DNA of 64,000 nt, taken from assembly GCF_014529535.1 (NCBI RefSeq), contig NW_023503464.1, positions 911,863 to 975,862 on the forward strand, read 5' to 3'. Of the stretch, positions 14,301 through 22,832 are shown in pieces; position 1 is the stretch's first letter; each line of letters begins with the position of its first letter. The notes beneath the pieces are model-generated. The model was given only the letters and a program-made list of their open reading frames with translations, had not been told where the DNA came from and did not search any database. This DNA comes from Bradysia coprophila. Its lineage: Eukaryota; Arthropoda; Insecta; Diptera; Sciaridae. The position numbers were made by a program, and so were the translations under genes.

Positions 14301-15341
14301 TGAAATTATTCTGTTCTTCGGCATGTTTCATGTTTTACATTTGACATCCAAACAATATTTGAAATCTAACCCTCTCTTTCGTTGGCTTTTTCCAGGGACT
14401 ATTTTTAAGAAAATGTTTTCTTGAATTATCCCAAATTTTCACATATTTTCCTTAGATTTTGGGAATATCTTGTAAAAATGTAAGAAAATGTTTTCCCAAA
14501 AGTAGTCCCAGATTTTTGCTTTTTTTGCCTTTATAACCTGTTATTGCTTATATAATAAGTATTTCGCTGAACTAGCTAACGCCAAATTTGTCAACTGAAC
14601 CAAAGAACAGCTTTTGCTTAATTATCTTCTTTTGTTTGTTATCGAAAAGCTGGCTGGTGGAGTAACTGCAAATGATCCAATTTCATTAACTAAATTCAAA
14701 TTCAATCAAATCCAAATTTAGATCGGTCAACGACACGGCGGATTTTTAGGCGTACTACAAAGGGCGTTAGCCAGAGCCTCACCGCACATTTGGTTTGAAC
14801 GTGCCGAAGCAAAGGATCGACTTGCCGTAGCGCAACGTCTGCGACAACATGTATCCGATCCGACAAATCCACCGATTCTAATTTTCCCCGAAGGCACATG
14901 CATCAACAACACATCCGTGATGCAATTCAAGAAAGGCAGCTTTGAAGTGGGAGGTGTCATTTATCCCGTTGCTATCAAGTAAGTTGGCAGCACATTTTTT
15001 TTCGGTTGAAAAAATTGATTAATTTCGCCGTTCGTCACAACAGATACGATCCACGATTCGGCGATCCATTTTGGAACAGTTCCAAATACTCAATGATGCA
15101 GTACCTGTTCCTAATGATGACATCATGGGCAATTGTGTGCGATGTGTGGTATCTGCCGCCGATGTACCGTCAAGAAGGCGAATCGGCCATTGTGTTCGCG
15201 AATCGTGTCAAAAGTGTTATTGCCAAGCAGGGCGGTCTCATCGATCTGGTGTGGGATGGCAATTTGAAGCGAAACAAACCGAAAGAGTCGTGGAAGGAGA
15301 AACAACAGGAAGAGTTTAGTAAACGGTTAAAAGGTGAATAG
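2334..15341 (+). CDS. Glycerol-3-phosphate acyltransferase 3/4-like (ER), 497 aa, six coding positions
   Basis: It transfers a fatty acyl group to glycerol-3-phosphate, giving lysophosphatidic acid, the first step of ER glycerolipid and triacylglycerol synthesis (known for the family). Coding exons are 2334-2474, 10241-10552, 11354-11602, then either 11764-12000 or 12416-12652, then 14722-14978 and 15044-15341. All junctions are GT-AG and in phase. Residues 2-30 form a hydrophobic N-terminal segment ending in LASLGKS. Exon 2 adds a Ser/Asn-rich low-complexity linker. Residues about 208-234 form a further membrane segment. Acyltransferase motif I (NHTSPID or NHTTPID, HX4D) is at about 295-301, the motif II region (FERAEAKDR) at about 338-346, FPEGTC at 368-373 and VIYPVAIK at 392-399. 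The C-terminus has SWAIVCDVWYLPPM, typical of GPAT4. An in-frame GTG lies upstream, but the first ATG at 2334 opens the hydrophobic segment and was chosen. The length is slightly above the usual 430-460 aa because of exon 2. Intron 1 is about 7.8 kb and repeat-filled. Confidence 0.95.
3311..3482. mobile_element. CACGGCAGAGTAAA-ended MITE, full-length copy
   Basis: Terminal inverted repeats are cacgacagagtaaa on the left and tttactctgccgtg on the right, 172 bp apart. The interior starts aggcaggagcggttcatttt, which is also seen in the copy cut by the right edge of the window at 63840. There is no coding capacity. It directly abuts the palindrome at 3485-3890. Confidence 0.75.
3485..3890. repeat. 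Near-perfect 406-bp palindrome (snapback element)
   Basis: Left arm 3485-3676 and right arm 3699-3890 are about 190 bp each and differ at only a few bases. They surround a 22-bp spacer that itself pairs through gatgc/gcatc. The arms end ttaagag/ctcttaa and contain tgtaggctacaatttcag. Diverged single-arm copies occur at 16170-16330 and 16470-16660. Because it lies in intron 1 it would be transcribed as a long hairpin. Confidence 0.9.
4280..4710. mobile_element. 431-bp element with perfect 20-bp terminal inverted repeats
   Basis: The left end is atgggcggaggtaatgccat and the right end is its exact reverse complement. The interior does not pair with itself and has no convincing open frame. No clear target duplication is seen, so the class is unknown. 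It is probably a non-autonomous DNA transposon. Confidence 0.7.
7484..7900. repeat. Dispersed repeat with several relatives in the window
   Basis: The block near 7617-7640 (aaattgcattttctctggtg) is found inverted near 16830-16850. The block gatgacagttcg...gaaaattta is found directly near 16977-17019. The right part (agtagagttttcgcgtgaat) recurs near 56625-56660. This implies a scrambled dispersed transposon family. No protein is recognised. Confidence 0.55.
8174..8250. repeat. CTTCG-core hairpin element, half copy
   Basis: Outer arms atagtagattaagtcc and ggacataatctattat pair. The centre reads cttcaggtcggtgttgtaac, a mutated form of the core cttcgggtcgggctgtaac seen at 19629-19647. The left half of the core is missing while the copy-specific outer arms remain. 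Confidence 0.55.
8480..8645. repeat. AACCTGT-family MITE, degraded copy
   Basis: It holds the 'tctcttacttctg' block and, at the right, 'gctgtcgataacagatgatta', as in the full copies at 49931 and 52917. The ends are lost. Confidence 0.55.
11020..11232. repeat. Degenerate tandem repeat (ttcttgaagctctta units)
   Basis: This run of related units around 'aaattcttgaagctctt' and 'tccctgaaattcttg' lies in the intron between exons 2 and 3. It is low complexity with no coding meaning. Confidence 0.6.
11764..12000 (+). CDS. Alternative exon 4a of the acyltransferase (79 codons, motif NHTTPID)
   Basis: The acceptor is atttag|GTAGC and the donor is TCTCTG|gtgaga, phase 0 at both ends. It encodes 79 residues starting VAWMIVTQALVG and ending DCSFSL, with the HX4D acyltransferase motif in CVANHTTPID. 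It aligns without gaps to exon 4b (12416-12652), 32 of 79 residues identical by eye. Both exons join exon 3 and exon 5 in frame. Including both would duplicate the catalytic motif, so mutually exclusive splicing is the natural reading. Confidence 0.88.
12416..12652 (+). CDS. Alternative exon 4b of the acyltransferase (79 codons, motif NHTSPID)
   Basis: The acceptor is taatcag|GTATGG and the donor is TCATTG|gtgagt, phase 0 at both ends, with exactly the same 237-nt length as exon 4a. It encodes VWWLTLCTALVGFMPEG at the start and CDYCYSL at the end, with CVANHTSPID carrying HX4D. NHTSPID is the form usual in GPAT3/4 proteins, so 4b is probably the ancestral version and 4a the diverged duplicate (inference). 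Confidence 0.9.
13001..13121. repeat. Foldback element 1 with aaaacacacgag ends
   Basis: The left arm tgaaaacacacgag faces gctcgtgtgttttcg on the right, enclosing atatgctgc-like inner arms. It is adjacent to a sister element at 13133-13290 with the same ends. It lies in the intron before exon 5. Confidence 0.65.
13133..13290. repeat. Foldback element 2 with aaaacacacgag ends
   Basis: The left end is ttaggccgaaaacacacga and the right end is tcgtgtgttttcagcctta. Inner arms around attttgcg/cgcaaaat also pair. Two neighbouring copies suggest a MITE family. A lone fragment (aattgctcgtgtgcatgttt) occurs near 21515. Confidence 0.7.
13739..14170. repeat. Degenerate tandem repeat (gttctcgagattcctgtg units)
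   Basis: About 430 bp of diverged units of roughly 20-24 bp built on ctcgagattcctgtg. Open frames on both strands over this block (Arg/Thr-rich on the minus strand, Val/Leu-rich on the plus) result from the repeat. It lies in the intron between exons 4b and 5. Confidence 0.75.
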
Positions 15342-15800
15342 ATGGAAATGGTGGAACAAGAATGTGGGGGATGCTAGTTGGGCCGAGGAAGACTTTTTTG
15401 TAAATTATAATGAAGGGTGTACAGTTCGGACAGAGACAATAACGTGTGATAATTTTGATGGAAAGTGAAATTATTTTTGTTATAAAATAAGAGAACCAAA
15501 AAAAGGAAGAAAAAATCGGAGCAAAACGAAACAGGCAATTAAGCAAGCTAACGAGTGTAAGCGTGGTGTGTTAACTCAGTTTTAAGTGACCGGGGGCAGC
15601 TTCTTTTGTGCGGAAAGAGGACGGTAATTATTTTAAAAAATGTTTTTTTTTGTGAGTGTCATACACTGCTGTAAATATAAATTTATCTTAAAATGTAAGA
15701 ACTCAAACCCAGGATGATACTATTTATTAGCTTATTACATTACAAGATAACGAGATGCCACGATTGTATATATAAAAATAATAAATAAATGTAAACGGAG
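15342..15800 (+). other. 3' UTR of the acyltransferase gene with polyadenylation signals
   Basis: The stop codon TAG ends at 15341. AT-rich untranslated sequence follows, with overlapping AATAAA hexamers at 15780-15785 and 15784-15789, about 440 bases downstream. The usual cleavage site would be 10-30 bases later. Confidence 0.6.
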
Positions 15801-16178
15801 TAGCAGGAGTGAGATGATGATTCAGTCAGTATGATATAATGAGAAAAAATCATTAAAAGGGATGCGCGCGTATATACTGATGATGATACAGGTACTTAAC
15901 ATAATAATTCCAAAGCAATTTGTATCCAAATTCTCTCTTCTTTTTTTCCGGTCGATCACAGAACGTCTAATTCACCAAAACTGATTTCTGTGTTGTAGTA
16001 TTTTCGAATTTTTACTGTTGTGTAGTTACCACAAACATAAATGTTTTTTGATTTCATTTTTTACTTGGAGAAAATAAAAAATATTTATGATTATACAGAT
16101 GAGCTGCGGGTGTTTTTTTGTTGTTGTCATATTTTGTCGGTGCAACGCCGTCTTTACAGTCTCACATTTGTCCTTCAA

Positions 16179-16427
16179 ATTAAGAGCAATGAACCCTCTA
16201 CAAATTTGTAGCCTACATTTTAGCGGAAATATTTCGAAACGCACAAATGTAGGCTACAATTTCAAGTCAAGTCACAAATGTAGGCTATAATTTCAGCGTA
16301 CTAGTGTAACCTTTTAATGGTTTTACTTAAAAAAAAAAGATTTTGATTCAAAGAAATCATCAAAAAACGAATAATTTTCCGCACAAATTTGAGCCACAAA
16401 TTTGCAGAGGGTTCATTGTTCTTAGAC
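16179..16427. mobile_element. MITE with TTAAGARCAATGAACCCTCT ends
   Basis: The left end ttaagagcaatgaaccctct and the right end agagggttcattgttctta are inverted repeats about 250 bp apart. The interior carries two direct copies of caaatgtaggctacaat/tataat, related to the arms of the 3485-3890 palindrome. No gene is present. Confidence 0.65.
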
Positions 16428-16469
16428 CAAAAATAAGTTCACAAAATACGATCCTTCCATAGAATAAAG

Positions 16470-16660
16470 GTAATTTTCACTTTTCTCAGAGCTGGTCAAA
16501 CAACTACAACCAAATGTATTTTCTGTTGAAAGCTAACACATTCGTTGCGGTGGTACATTTTTGAAATAGGATTTAGATGGAAAGATATCATCAAAAATTA
16601 AATACGAGACACGCAAATGTAGGCTACAATTTTAGCTAAGTACCGGTGCCTCTTAAGTTA
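16470..16660. repeat. Diverged single-arm copy of the 3485-3890 palindrome
   Basis: From acttttctcagag through aaagatatcatcaaaaatt to aatgtaggctacaatttt and the final ctcttaag, it follows the right arm of the palindrome in order, with many substitutions. It shows that the arm unit also exists unpaired. Confidence 0.6.
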
Positions 16661-16779
16661 TCGTAGATCTTGCGACAAACACAATGTAGACTTGAAAGAC
16701 AATGGAATTTCATTGTATTGGTTCATAGATGTTCGGTATGCCGTGCTACGGTATTAACCTTTTTTCACTCCTAAGGTAA

Positions 16780-17060
16780 TGAGAAATAGTTATTTGTTCA
16801 TCGAGAGGGACGAAAACATTCGAGGATGTCACCAGAGAAAATGCAATTTCCAACTTTTTTCCTGAAGTCAACACAAAATTTTTCACAAAAAACGCTACTG
16901 AAGTTTCAGCTGATGTGAGAAAATTAGTATTTTTCGCCTGAATTGTAAAAAGGATATTGTGTTGACGCTTTGTTTGATGACAATTCGAGGGAGAAAATAT
17001 TTATTTTCTCTCTTCTTGCTGTAGAGACAATAGACATTTACATGCTGTATGCTATTGATT
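16780..17060. repeat. Dispersed repeat related to 7484-7900 and 26840-27090
   Basis: It shares accagagaaaatgcaattt, gatgacaattcg and atttattttctctcttctt with the 7.5-kb block. It also shares gtcaacacaa.atttttcaca and tgaagtttcag with 27020-27070. No protein is recognised. Confidence 0.5.
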
Positions 17061-19581
17061 GCATAAGGGTCGAAAATGGCTAATTACATTGCTAGTAAAA
17101 ACAAGAGAATTCGTTTGGGAAATCGCAGCATGAAAATCACATTTCACATTTCGTCTGACTGTTGACCTCGGATCCGCCTCATCACACGATTTTCAGCAAA
17201 TTAATTTATCCTCCGAACTGTTTTGAAAAATGGTATGACAAATTGATGTTATAACACACGGTGTGGTTGAATGGAGTTTTATTAAACATGTCGTCGCAAA
17301 TTTGATATTTTTGGATATTCTTAGTCTGTATGTGACCCTGAACAACGTTCCACAAAAATTTTTGATTTTCATCCGTACAGTCCGGAGCACCCGGACCAAG
17401 GCTCCCTAGAGTGCTCTGTGGGTGCGATAGAACTGATTGGGGTTGCAATCGATAGGATATGGAATTCTAATAGTCAAAGTACAAAAAATTTATCGCATGG
17501 ATGCAAGCTGGACAGGTGGCGACTCATTGAAGTTGAAAAATGACAATCTTTGAAAGGTTCTACAGGCGTGGATACTTGAGTGACAGAGGTGGTAATTAGT
17601 TGTACAAGTAGATGGACATTAGCTCTACCAATATCCAAAAAATTACTTTTTAAATATTCTACATAGTAACTTTATAGTGGTTCAAAATTTTTCTCTCATT
17701 TTTGGCCATAGTTGTGAAACTCAGCAACACCTAAGTCACACTCATGATAAATTTTCGCAGCCAAACTGCTTAATTTTGTGATGCTGTTAGTCTCAGCTTT
17801 CCAACAACACCCCACTTGCTATATCTCTGGTCAACATTGCCGTTCTATTCGTGTTAAAACTCCAAAAAATTGCCAAAAACGTAAGAAATGTCTAGTGTCT
17901 AGAACAAAGAAGAGCTAGAAACGTTGGGATTCGACTTTATTTTGGATGGGTTACTCCATAAACAGTCATAAAAACAATTTCATCCTGGAACGGGACCAAT
18001 AAAATAGTTGTGTCACACGAAAAAGTTTTCGTAAATGCAAAGTGAATTTTTTATAGCGAAAATCGTCAATAACATCCCAAATATGGAACTTCCCATAATC
18101 CTTGAACCGAAATCAAGGAGAGGAGAAGTAGTGACGAAATGCACGTGCACGAAACACTGGAATTAGTATCCAAAATTATAGCAACGTATCTTTTATTGAT
18201 CTAGAAATAACTTACAAAATCCCTAAAAGGCCATGCATGACTTTTCCAGGCCATATCTCGGGCTTCTGGACATGGATCAGGGCCGGCCGGCTGAAATCAG
18301 AAGTACTTGAATGTAGCTTTCGAACGACGCCACTTTTATGAAAAATAAATTGGAAATGGCCAGCGAAAATGGCCTCAAAGTTGATGAATTTTCCGGGACA
18401 CTTTTTGGGAGAACCCTTATACCAGCTCCATTCCGACTCCTCAAAAAAAAAAAGTTCTTTCACGAAATATCGGCAATGAGGCATACTTACCAGAACAGAA
18501 GAAATTTTTCAAAAAAATATTATATTTTCGGAGATATTCGACTTTAAAGGTTTTCATATGAATGGCTTTTCCGGCCGGAAAAACGATTTTCCATTTTCCG
18601 GAAAAAAAATTGTTCCACAACTTTTTATGACAAACAAGATGAGACAAAGAAAATTTCTTAATAACGTTAATCGCACGGAATTACATATCGACCTGCACTA
18701 TAACTATACCTGCCCTACGAATAACTATTTCTTGGAACTATTTCACTTCAAGCTTGAAATTAATTTCTCAGAACAAAATGTGTTCAACAAATACTTTCAC
18801 TCATTAAGCCACCTGGAAATGAGTCATCACTTTATTGGTGACATGAGCGTTAAAACTCATTTTCCGGGGGCTTAATGAGTAATAGTCGATTTACTATACC
18901 AGGGAAGTATCGCGTATCCAGATGACTAAAGAGATCCGAGGGCTACACTTTTACTCATCATCAAAGGGTTTTCCCTAGTGAAGGAAAAGCCACATTACTC
19001 CCTAGGAAAGTAAAAAAACATACGTAATTGTTTGGAGCTTTGTATTTTGCCTTGTTTGGCTCAAACTTGGCAAAATAAAAAGGTCCAAACAAGGACTTAA
19101 TCAACTATTACCAAAGAAACATAAACAGAGCCAACTGTGATTTCGTCAGCTTTCGAATATTTTCTACATTCAAGCTGGGAGCAGTGGTATGATCACGTAT
19201 TAAGGAATAACGTAGGTAGAAAAACGCAAGTACGAGATCATGCATAAATAATTGCGAAGAGTTTTTCAGTGCTGCCATCAAAATTAAATCTCGAGAAATA
19301 CGCACTCTGGGAAGTCTGGGAACATTGAGTAGTTTGAGTTTGATAAACAACTGTAAACCTACCCAATATAGCTCAAAACATTCGAATTTGCAAATTTTCC
19401 ACAATTACAGCTGTATCTATCAATTGATAAGAGAATAGAGAAATTCGAACAACAGTTAAGCCAGAAAAAAATCGGTACCGAATGCTAGGAATACTTCGTG
19501 TGCCTAATATCATTGGTATTGATAAACTACAATCTGTAATTAAGACTTCGAATGCATGTATCACGTAAAGCATTGTAGTTA
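17061..19581. other. Gene-free, repeat-derived stretch
   Basis: No exon is supported. 18290-18620 holds fragments typical of old dispersed repeats (agctttcgaacgacgcc, TTTTCCGG-rich blocks around 18570-18605). Short open frames cross both strands and look like chance. Confidence 0.4.
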
Positions 19582-19680
19582 CGAGGTTCCAAGTTGTTAT
19601 TTGACAAGTGGGGAATACAGCCCTCCCCTTCGGGTCGGGCTGTAACACCCCACTTATCAAATACACAACTTGGAACCTCG
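19582..19680. repeat. CTTCG-core hairpin element
   Basis: Palindrome with outer arms cgaggttccaagttgt and acaacttggaacctcg, inner arms tttgacaagtgggg and ccccacttatcaaa, and core cttcgggtcgggctgtaac. Members with the same inner plan lie at 23405, 33399 and 33678, with a half copy at 8174. Each has different outer arms. Confidence 0.85.
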
Positions 19681-19748
19681 GAAGTTTCTTTTTGTGTCTA
19701 ATGCTATTTATTTCGAAACGAAATGATAAAACAGATTATTGTCGGTCT

Positions 19749-20684
19749 CTAACATGCCAATAGATTTCTGAAAAAAAATTCTTCGCCATTGATATTTCGT
19801 TGCTGTAATTCATTTTTTATGTTGGTCAAATTATTGCAATTCAAAATGTGTTCGGATGTCTGCTCAGTTAGATTGCAAAATGGACACAATGGGCTATCCT
19901 TGACGCCAATCCGGTTTAGGTGTTTGTATAAAAGGTCGTGGCCAGTCATTTTACGGAAATTTGCTGTGTATACTTTTCTGTTATTTGATTTGATTGAGGT
20001 TGGAGTTAGGTCTGACCACTGTTTGCTCCTCGATTCTAATGCATGTCGCGTGACAACATTTTCCTCCAATGTTTTCTTTATTTGCCTTTTCGCCACTCTG
20101 AATTTTCGTATATTCGATCTTTTTTTTCTTTTCGTTGTAAATCGTCGGACTTTAGGCTCGAAATCTAATCCATACTTTATGTGAATTTCGTTGATTTTAT
20201 GGAGAAATGAAACTTTCGACTTTAGCACATTTTCGACCGGTTTGATGTTGTTCCAAAGACAGTTGGGAATTCTGCGGATTCGTTCGAACAGTTTCAATGC
20301 TGCTTCGTCACAAAATGATTCAATTGGTCTGACATTGCTAAATATTTCCATTGCAACAATCGGAGCCGATTTGATACCTCCGGTTATGATGCGAAGAGCC
20401 TTGTTTTGTGCAATTTCCAGTCTCTTCTTCTGTGATTTACTCGCACAAATTAACAATACGCTGCCGTTCATTAGTACTGGTGGTACTGGTAGAATGTACG
20501 TTTTATATGTTAGTACAAGTGTGTCCTTTGATGCGCCCCATTTTGTACTAGCCAGACGTTTCAGTATTCGGAGTCTTTTTTCTGATTTGTCGATAACTTC
20601 AGTGATGTGAGATTTGAATGTCAGACGTTGATCGAGAATCACTCCACCTCGGAAGTAATATACTATTAGCATGCATTTTACCAT
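19749..20684 (-). pseudogene. Non-LTR retrotransposon ORF2 fragment (RT thumb to C-terminus)
   Basis: The 311-residue frame matches the back end of a Jockey/I-type LINE ORF2. It has GVILDQRLTFKSHI near the start, then ILKRLAS and the thumb-region LEIAQNKALRIITGG. A basic stretch follows, then a C-terminal zinc-knuckle-like CPFCNLTEQTSEHILNC. The endonuclease and the catalytic F/YADD palm are absent, so it is a 5'-truncated, dead copy, as is typical after incomplete LINE reverse transcription. The final tyrosine-kinase-like or host similarity is nil. The opposite-strand frames over this region are shadows. Its upstream end at about 20660 meets the right half of an AACCTGT MITE. Confidence 0.8.
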
Positions 20685-20689
20685 ATAAA

Positions 20690-20790
20690 GGATTATATTA
20701 CCCAGAGCTTGTCATTATTTTTGTCGTCATTATTGACAACAGATGAATAGCCGTATGTGACAGGTTTACAAAACCATCATTAATAATGAT
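20690..20790. repeat. AACCTGT-family MITE, right half
   Basis: From ccagagcttgtcattat through gacaacagatgaatagccg to gtgacaggtt it matches the right half of the full copy at 52917-53125 almost base for base. The left half is missing where the retrotransposon fragment begins. Confidence 0.75.
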
Positions 20791-20937
20791 TCATTATCAT
20801 CATGATCATTTTAGGAACAGCAAGCGTATCGCAATTATAATCACTGAATCTTTTACTTCTTTCGGTCAAAGTAGCGTCTAGTGTTTGATATGAAGTCTTT
20901 TACTTCATTTGTTTGAAATGATATTTTAACATAAAGG

Positions 20938-22361
20938 CAGGGGCGCCGACTTGTGTTTTGGTTGTTGGGAGCGAGATCTATGTACAGTGATTTTCACGAT
21001 AGCGAATCTAGCAACTTAATTTAATATCAAGAGAAAGTGCAAGACCTGGTTCTCAGTGATTTGTAAATCTAACAGAGAAATATGTATTCTCCCATCGTAG
21101 TAATAATATAGTCGAGAAATGTAAAGCTAAGAACAAACTATAACAAAAGGGCGCATGAGTGCGTACAGAGGTTTTCCTTTAAGAAATTGCCTGTCTAAAC
21201 CGAACCAAAAACTCTAGTTTTCCAGCAGAACGTCATAAAATAAGGCTACATTCGTCCAAATAGATAGGGTTCGCCAAAAAACTAAAATGAAGTGATCGTA
21301 TTGCAATCAAGATTGAGTCAATAATGTCTAAGTCGTACTTGTAGAACATACTTCTTCATGAAAATATTACGGAATAACAACATTCACTTACTTTTGTTCA
21401 AGCCTTCTTTTGACAATCTAGCTTCATTTTATATAATATTTTGGTGGAAAATTTGAGTTGAAATTTCCGGTTTTTCATCTCTATTCTGGACATGTATATC
21501 GACATTAGAGAAAAATTGCTCGTGTGCATGTTTTCCATTTTTTATGCAACTGTCGTCTAATGGTCGGAGTGGTTCAGGTAAAGTAAAACTTGAATCGGAA
21601 TCTCATTTACCTGATCTTAACAGGGTGGCTTCCGGTTAAAGAAAATGAAACTGACCTGAAAAAATCAGGTTGGCTCGAAAGTAGTTTCAGGTTGACTTCC
21701 ATTTTGACAACAAGTCAAAAAGTTAACATTTCAGGTTTCAGCTTATACTTACAAGTCGGACTCGTACCCAATCCAGGTCGCCCTCGCCCTGACCAAAAGT
21801 CCTGACATACTATTTCTTTTTCATGCTTGCTATGGGAACCGAAAGTAAAAATGTCAATTTTGAGGGGCGAAAGTAAACATTTTTCTACTTTCGGTTCCCA
21901 TAGCAAGCATGAAAAACTCAATACGTCACATGGAAAAGTACTTTCGGACCTTTGTCCTTGTGACGTAAATGACTATTTCTACAAAAGTATTCTTCATAGC
22001 CTTTGTCATATTCCTCGTATGATTTTATTTTTAAACATATCGTCTGTAATATAGATGACTATTTCTGCACGTTTCTTCTCGGTTCTACATTAGGAAAGTG
22101 CTGAAGTGGAACACCAAGCTAAGACAAAACTAATACAAAAACTACAATTCCAGACAACTCACACAGAAACGTTATTATTATTGCTTGTGAAGGTCCGAAA
22201 AATGTCTGAAGGCTTTTTTTGTTTCAATTCAGAAACAGTGGCAATAATGTTAGTTTATTTAATTAAGAAAAATATCAAATATCTGTTGGGTGCTACGCAC
22301 CCAACGAATCTTGGTGTCGGGTGCTTGAGCACCCAACGCCACCTAGAAGTCGGCGCCCCTG
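20938..22361. mobile_element. Non-autonomous hAT-like transposon, 1424 bp, with 8-bp target duplication
   Basis: The ends are caggggcgccgactt on the left and aagtcggcgcccctg on the right. They are flanked on both sides by the identical 8-bp cataaagg (20930-20937 and 22362-22369). CAGGGGCG-type ends and 8-bp duplications are diagnostic of hAT elements. No hAT transposase frame is visible. The right end holds small hairpins (gttgggtgctacgcacccaac at 22287-22307 and gggtgcttgagcaccc). The intact ends and duplication suggest a fairly recent insertion. Confidence 0.88.
21817..21916. repeat. 100-bp hairpin inside the hAT-like element
   Basis: The left arm tttttcatgcttgctatggg and the following aaccgaaagtaaaaatg pair exactly with catttttctactttcggtt and cccatagcaagcatgaaaaa. 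A short loop, tcaattttgaggggcgaaag, lies between. This is one of the best-preserved hairpins in the window. Confidence 0.85.
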
Positions 22362-22832
22362 CATAAAGGGAAACACCAGCTAGAGCTACTCATTTATCTT
22401 ACCGGTTGCAGTCGATAACAAATGATCATAAGTTTGAGTTTTCCAGCGGAACGATTCGCCGTATCATTATTATGGTTACTGTGTGAATGATTTAACAGAG
22501 ACCAGAGGAAGTGAAAGAAAAGTTTACGACAAAAAATTAATTTTATTTAATTTTTTGATTTTCCTCAATGAAAGACGAACGTGCGTCTTTGTTGTATAAA
22601 AAAAACTTAAAATTAAAATTTAATTTCCTACACTCTTTAAGTTCATTATTCTCACACCGAAAGCGTTTTTGTAGATCGTGTGGCAAATTCAAAAAGCTGT
22701 CGTTACGTATCATTGAACGGACAATGTTTGGCAAAGTCAACTTTCACGCAAAATCCTCCAATCGTACTGAAATTAAACATTTTTTTTTGGTGTGTTACCG
22801 AAGTCATGGTGGAAAAAAGTGAATTTCAAAAA

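Larger units (their letters stand above)
20838..22450. repeat. AACCTGT-family MITE interrupted by the hAT-like element
   Basis: The left part 20838-20937 (ttttacttctttcggtcaa, tgaagtcttttacttcatt) and the right part 22362-22450 (tagagctactcatttatc, gtcgataacaaatga) join into one family copy when the 1424-bp insert and one 8-bp duplicate are removed. It dates the MITE as older than the insertion. Confidence 0.75.

Noticed and set aside
19789..20610. Two plus-strand frames of 131 and 139 residues
   Set aside because: They are the reverse complement of the retrotransposon ORF2 fragment, which has clear RT-thumb and zinc-knuckle features on the minus strand.
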